Positions 5,838 through 8,409 of a stretch of 8,409 nt of DNA are shown here, piece after piece. The notes beneath the pieces are model-generated. The model searched no databases, had not been told where the DNA came from, and worked only from the letters and a program-made list of their open reading frames with translations. Source of the stretch: Fusobacterium sp. (lineage in GTDB: Bacteria; Fusobacteriota; Fusobacteriia; Fusobacteriales; Fusobacteriaceae). How positions within the stretch are numbered: position 1 is the stretch's first letter; each line of letters opens with the position of its first letter. The position numbers and the translations under genes are program-made. The stretch is taken from the NCBI GenBank assembly GCA_020024855.1, contig JAHHTB010000078.1, positions 1 to 8,409 of the forward strand, given 5' to 3'.

Positions 5838-6854
5838 AGTATCAAAAATTTTTTGAGAAAAAAAGATGTGATTATAAGTACAGATAGATATTTAATTGGT
5901 GCTTTAAGTAACATGGCTATGGGACTTTTTGCATCTCTTCTTGTTGGAACAATTTTAAAAACTATTGGTAGTAAATTTCATATATCTTATTTAACAGAAA
6001 CAGTAGCTCCTATGGCTATGAGTATGACTGGATCTGCAATAGGAGTTGCAATAGCTATGGCTCTCAAAGCTCCACCTCTTGTTTTATTTTCTGCTACCAT
6101 AACTGGAGCTGCTGGAAATGCTGCTGGTGGACCTGTTGGAGCTCTAATTGCAACTGTTGTTGGAGTAGAGATAGGAAAACTTATCTCAAAAGAAACTAAA
6201 ATAGATATTATTATTACCCCAATATTTACAATAATAAGTGGTATGCTAGTTGGAGGTATTGTTGGTCCAACTGTTGCAAAAGTTATGTGGGCTTTTGGGA
6301 AACTTATAATGCAAGCAACAGAAATGCAACCATTTTATATGGGAATAATTATTTCTGTTGTTGTAGGAGTTGTCCTTACTCTTCCTATAAGTAGTGCTGC
6401 TCTTTGTATGATGCTTGAACTTAGTGGGATAGCTGCTGGAGCAGCAACTATTGGTTGTTGTTGTCAAATGGTTGGCTTTGCAGTTATGAGTTTTAAGGAA
6501 AATGGTTGGGGAGGACTTTTTGCACAAGGAATGGGGACTTCTATGTTACAAATGGGAAATATTGTAAAAAATCCTAAAATTTGGATTCCTCCTACATTAG
6601 CTTCTGCTATACTAGGACCTTTAGGAACTGTTGTTTTTAAATTAGAAAATAGCCCTATTGGGGCTGGAATGGGAACATGTGGGTTTGTTGGGCAGATAAC
6701 AACAATATCTACTATGAATAAGCCAGGTAGTTCTATATATCTTATAATATTTCTTGTTCATTTTGTACTTCCAGCTATTGTTACTCTTATGATTTCTCAA
6801 ATAATGAGAAAAAAAGGATATATAAAAGATGGAGATTTAAAGTTAAACCTTTAA
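5835..6854 (+). CDS. PfoR-like membrane protein, PTS EIIC_2 family
   Basis: This 339-aa protein is polytopic, with about eight or more hydrophobic segments spread from residue 19 to 322, rich in Gly/Ala/Met. The pattern, including GNAAGGPVGALIAT (94-107), LPISSAALCMMLELSGIA (183-200) and GCCCQMVGFAV (207-217), looks like the PTS EIIC_2 / PfoR group, known from a putative regulator of perfringolysin in Clostridium perfringens. Members resemble the transmembrane subunit of a sugar phosphotransferase system, but substrate and role are largely undefined. No EIIA, EIIB or sugar-metabolism gene lies nearby, so naming it a sugar transporter would be overreach. Residues 208-210 are three consecutive cysteines. 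The ATG at 5829 abuts the Shine-Dalgarno AGGAG (5824-5828); the ATG at 5835, 6 nt downstream of it, is the better start. A 48-nt gap with no terminator separates it from ispG. Confidence 0.78.
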   Translation: MSIKNFLRKKDVIISTDRYLIGALSNMAMGLFASLLVGTILKTIGSKFHISYLTETVAPMAMSMTGSAIGVAIAMALKAPPLVLFSATITGAAGNAAGGPVGALIATVVGVEIGKLISKETKIDIIITPIFTIISGMLVGGIVGPTVAKVMWAFGKLIMQATEMQPFYMGIIISVVVGVVLTLPISSAALCMMLELSGIAAGAATIGCCCQMVGFAVMSFKENGWGGLFAQGMGTSMLQMGNIVKNPKIWIPPTLASAILGPLGTVVFKLENSPIGAGMGTCGFVGQITTISTMNKPGSSIYLIIFLVHFVLPAIVTLMISQIMRKKGYIKDGDLKLNL

Positions 6855-6891
6855 TAAAAAAATCAGTTTAAAAAATAAAGCTTAATAATGT

Positions 6892-6905
6892 GGAGAATGG
6901 TTATG
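6892..6905 (+). promoter_or_regulatory. Ribosome binding site deciding the ispG start
   Basis: GGAG at 6892-6895 lies downstream of the first in-frame ATG (6888) and only 1 nt before the second (6897). Only the third in-frame ATG, at 6903, has a usable 7-nt spacing. IspG should therefore begin MINKRKS, which also matches where family similarity begins. Confidence 0.75.
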
Positions 6906-7952
6906 ATAAATAAAAGAAAAAGTAGAGAAGTTAAAATTGGAAATATTTTTATGGGTGGAGATAATCCTGTAATAATTCAATCTATGACAAATACTTTTAC
7001 GAAAGATGCCAGAGCTACTATAGAACAAATTCTTGAGCTAGAAAAAGAAGGTTGTCAATTAGTAAGAGTAACTGTTAATAATGAAGAAGCGGCTAATGCA
7101 ATAAAAGAGATAAAAAAAAGAATTCATATTCCTATTGTTGCAGATATTCATTTTGACTATAAGCTAGCTTTAAAAGCTATTGAAAGTGGAATCGATAAAT
7201 TAAGAATTAATCCAGGAAATATTGGTGATGAAGAAAAAATAAAAGAAGTGGTTGAAAAAGCTAAAGAATATAATATTCCTATAAGAATAGGAGTAAATTC
7301 AGGATCTATTGAAAAGAAAATTCTTGAAAAATATGGAAAACCAACTGCTGATGGAATGGTTGAAAGTGCTATGTATCATATAGGTCTTCTTGAAAAGTTT
7401 GATTTTCATGATATTGTTATCTCCTTAAAAGCAAGTAATGTTCAAATGATGGTAGAGGCTTATAGGAAAATATCAAAACTTATTGAGTATCCTTTACATC
7501 TTGGGGTTACTGAAGCTGGAACAGCTTTTCAAGGAACAGTTAAATCTGCTATTGGAATAGGAAGTTTATTAGTTGATGGAATAGGAGATACTATAAGAGT
7601 ATCTTTAACTGAAAATCCTGTTGAGGAAATTAAAGTAGCAAAAGAAATATTAAAAGTACTAGGTATGAGAACAGGTGTTGAAATTATTTCTTGTCCTACT
7701 TGTGGAAGAACTGAAATAGATCTTATAAACCTTGCTAAAAAAGTAGAAAAAGAGTTTGGAAATATTGAAAAAAATATAAAAATTGCTGTTATGGGTTGTG
7801 TAGTAAATGGTCCTGGTGAAGCAAAAGAAGCTGACTATGGTGTTGCTGGAGGTAAAGGTGTTGGTCTTCTTTTCAAAAAAGGAAAAGTAATAAAAAAAGT
7901 AAAGGAAGAAGATATAATTTCTGAGTTAAGAATCATGATAGAGGAGGATTAA
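6903..7952 (+). CDS. ispG: 4-hydroxy-3-methylbut-2-enyl-diphosphate synthase IspG (GcpE)
   Basis: IspG is the penultimate enzyme of the MEP isoprenoid pathway. It converts 2-C-methyl-erythritol 2,4-cyclodiphosphate to HMBPP with a [4Fe-4S] cluster and electrons from flavodoxin or ferredoxin. The protein has 349 aa and the two-domain bacterial form, without the extra middle domain of plant and some other forms. The N-terminal TIM-barrel part includes PVIIQSMTNT (22-31), VADIHFDYKLAL (79-90) and KLRINPGNIG (99-108). The C-terminal domain has cluster ligands Cys264 and Cys267 (SCPTCGRTE), Cys299 (GCVVNGPGEA) and Glu306. These correspond to E. coli Cys270, Cys273, Cys305 and Glu312 with a constant offset of six. 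All key residues are intact. It probably shares a transcript with the upstream membrane gene, and certainly sits tightly with the lipoprotein gene 4 nt downstream, whose RBS lies inside it. Confidence 0.96.
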   Translation: MINKRKSREVKIGNIFMGGDNPVIIQSMTNTFTKDARATIEQILELEKEGCQLVRVTVNNEEAANAIKEIKKRIHIPIVADIHFDYKLALKAIESGIDKLRINPGNIGDEEKIKEVVEKAKEYNIPIRIGVNSGSIEKKILEKYGKPTADGMVESAMYHIGLLEKFDFHDIVISLKASNVQMMVEAYRKISKLIEYPLHLGVTEAGTAFQGTVKSAIGIGSLLVDGIGDTIRVSLTENPVEEIKVAKEILKVLGMRTGVEIISCPTCGRTEIDLINLAKKVEKEFGNIEKNIKIAVMGCVVNGPGEAKEADYGVAGGKGVGLLFKKGKVIKKVKEEDIISELRIMIEED

Positions 7953-7956
7953 TTTT

Positions 7957-8397
7957 ATGAAAATTAAAAATTTAAAATATCTATTTTGTGCTTTAATTTC
8001 TGTATTTTTTATTGGTTGTTCTGCTTTAGATTCACTACTTCCTAAAACTTCTACTGAAGAAATTAGCTTAGTAAATAAAGGTGAAGGAAGATATATTTTC
8101 AAAGTAAATTATAATAAACAATACACTAAAAATGTATATCTTGATAATGTAAAAATAGAACCAGGAGTTTCTTATTTTGTACAAGAAGGAAAATATTGGT
8201 TTAGATTTGATAATATCGAAAAATATAGAATTTCTATGATGTTTTCTGGTTCTCGTGGAATTGATGAAAATGATTTTGATCCTCCTGAAGACAGAAGTTA
8301 TCAATTTGTAAAAAGAGTTACAGTTAATGAAGATAAAATAATAGATATTGAAGGAAGAAAATGTAAAATTAATTTCCAAGTTGGAAAAGGATTTTAA
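7957..8397 (+). CDS. Predicted small lipoprotein of unknown function
   Basis: This 146-aa protein begins with a lipoprotein signal peptide: Lys at positions 2, 4 and 7, a hydrophobic core (8-20), and a lipobox-like FIGC with Cys21 as the expected lipidated residue. The -3 position is Phe rather than the usual Leu, which is tolerable. The mature protein has a short polar linker (22-40) and then alternating strand-like segments rich in Tyr, Phe, Lys and Asp (44-140), such as GRYIFKVNYNK and VSYFVQEGKYWFRF. This suggests a small beta-rich fold, perhaps PEGA-like, but I cannot assign a family. Residue +2 is Ser, so in a Gram-negative cell it would not carry the classical Asp retention signal. GAGGAGG (7941-7947) lies in the end of ispG, 9 nt before the ATG, so the gene is co-transcribed and perhaps translationally coupled. 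Only 12 nt of A/T-rich sequence follow before the window ends. Confidence 0.8.
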   Translation: MKIKNLKYLFCALISVFFIGCSALDSLLPKTSTEEISLVNKGEGRYIFKVNYNKQYTKNVYLDNVKIEPGVSYFVQEGKYWFRFDNIEKYRISMMFSGSRGIDENDFDPPEDRSYQFVKRVTVNEDKIIDIEGRKCKINFQVGKGF

Positions 8398-8409
8398 AAA
8401 ATATAATTA

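Noticed and set aside
6246..6527. 93-codon open frame on the - strand inside the PfoR-like gene
   Set aside because: Low-complexity Ser/Thr/Asn/Cys composition is the mirror of Gly/Ala/Val-rich membrane codons; a shadow of the + strand gene.
6855..6902. Possible terminator or promoter between the PfoR-like gene and ispG
   Set aside because: The 48-nt gap contains A-runs but no stable hairpin with a T tract and no paired -35/-10 at suitable spacing.
8068..8379. 103-codon open frame on the - strand inside the lipoprotein gene
   Set aside because: Phe/Ile/Tyr/Asn-rich shadow frame; the + strand reading has a strong RBS, signal peptide and lipobox.
1..8409. CRISPR array, insertion sequence, tRNA/rRNA or toxin-antitoxin module
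   Set aside because: I saw no regularly spaced repeats, transposase motifs, cloverleaf-like sequence or paired small toxin/antitoxin genes on reading the window.

Overview
The window is a compact, very A+T-rich stretch of bacterial chromosome with every gene on the + strand. Codon use is heavily A/T-ending (AGA for Arg, CTT/TTA for Leu), most genes have clear GGAGG-type ribosome binding sites, and there is a lipobox-bearing lipoprotein and an MEP-pathway gene. Together these fit a Fusobacterium-type organism. That assignment is inferred from composition and gene content, and low-G+C Firmicutes are not strictly excluded.

Layout. (1) Positions 60-254 encode a small cysteine-rich protein of unknown function, closed off by a clear intrinsic terminator at 268-302. 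(2) Positions 444-1984 hold a two-gene unit: an alpha/beta hydrolase with an intact Ser-Asp-His triad, then an archaeal-type (Ogg2) 8-oxoguanine DNA glycosylase/lyase that keeps its catalytic Lys/Asp pair and the C-terminal lysine. (3) A strong extended -10 promoter at 1993-2022 precedes a tight three-gene unit: miaB (tRNA ms2i6A37 methylthiotransferase), rho (transcription termination factor) and a membrane-anchored LysM-LysM-M23 peptidoglycan hydrolase. A hairpin terminator at 5748-5798 follows. (4) A third group runs from 5835 to 8397: a PfoR-like/PTS EIIC_2 family polytopic membrane protein, ispG (HMBPP synthase of isoprenoid biosynthesis) and a small predicted lipoprotein only 4 nt behind ispG.

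Most of this is housekeeping: tRNA modification, transcription termination, isoprenoid synthesis, base-excision repair and cell-wall turnover. I see no mobile element, CRISPR array, tRNA/rRNA gene, toxin-antitoxin pair or defence system. There is no convincing undescribed multi-gene system here. The points most worth a second look are the orphan Cys-rich small protein, the Ogg2 glycosylase paired with a hydrolase, the PfoR-like EIIC protein without PTS partners, and the uncharacterised lipoprotein tied to ispG. Three genes have a misleading upstream start codon lying against or inside the ribosome binding site, so I moved their starts downstream.
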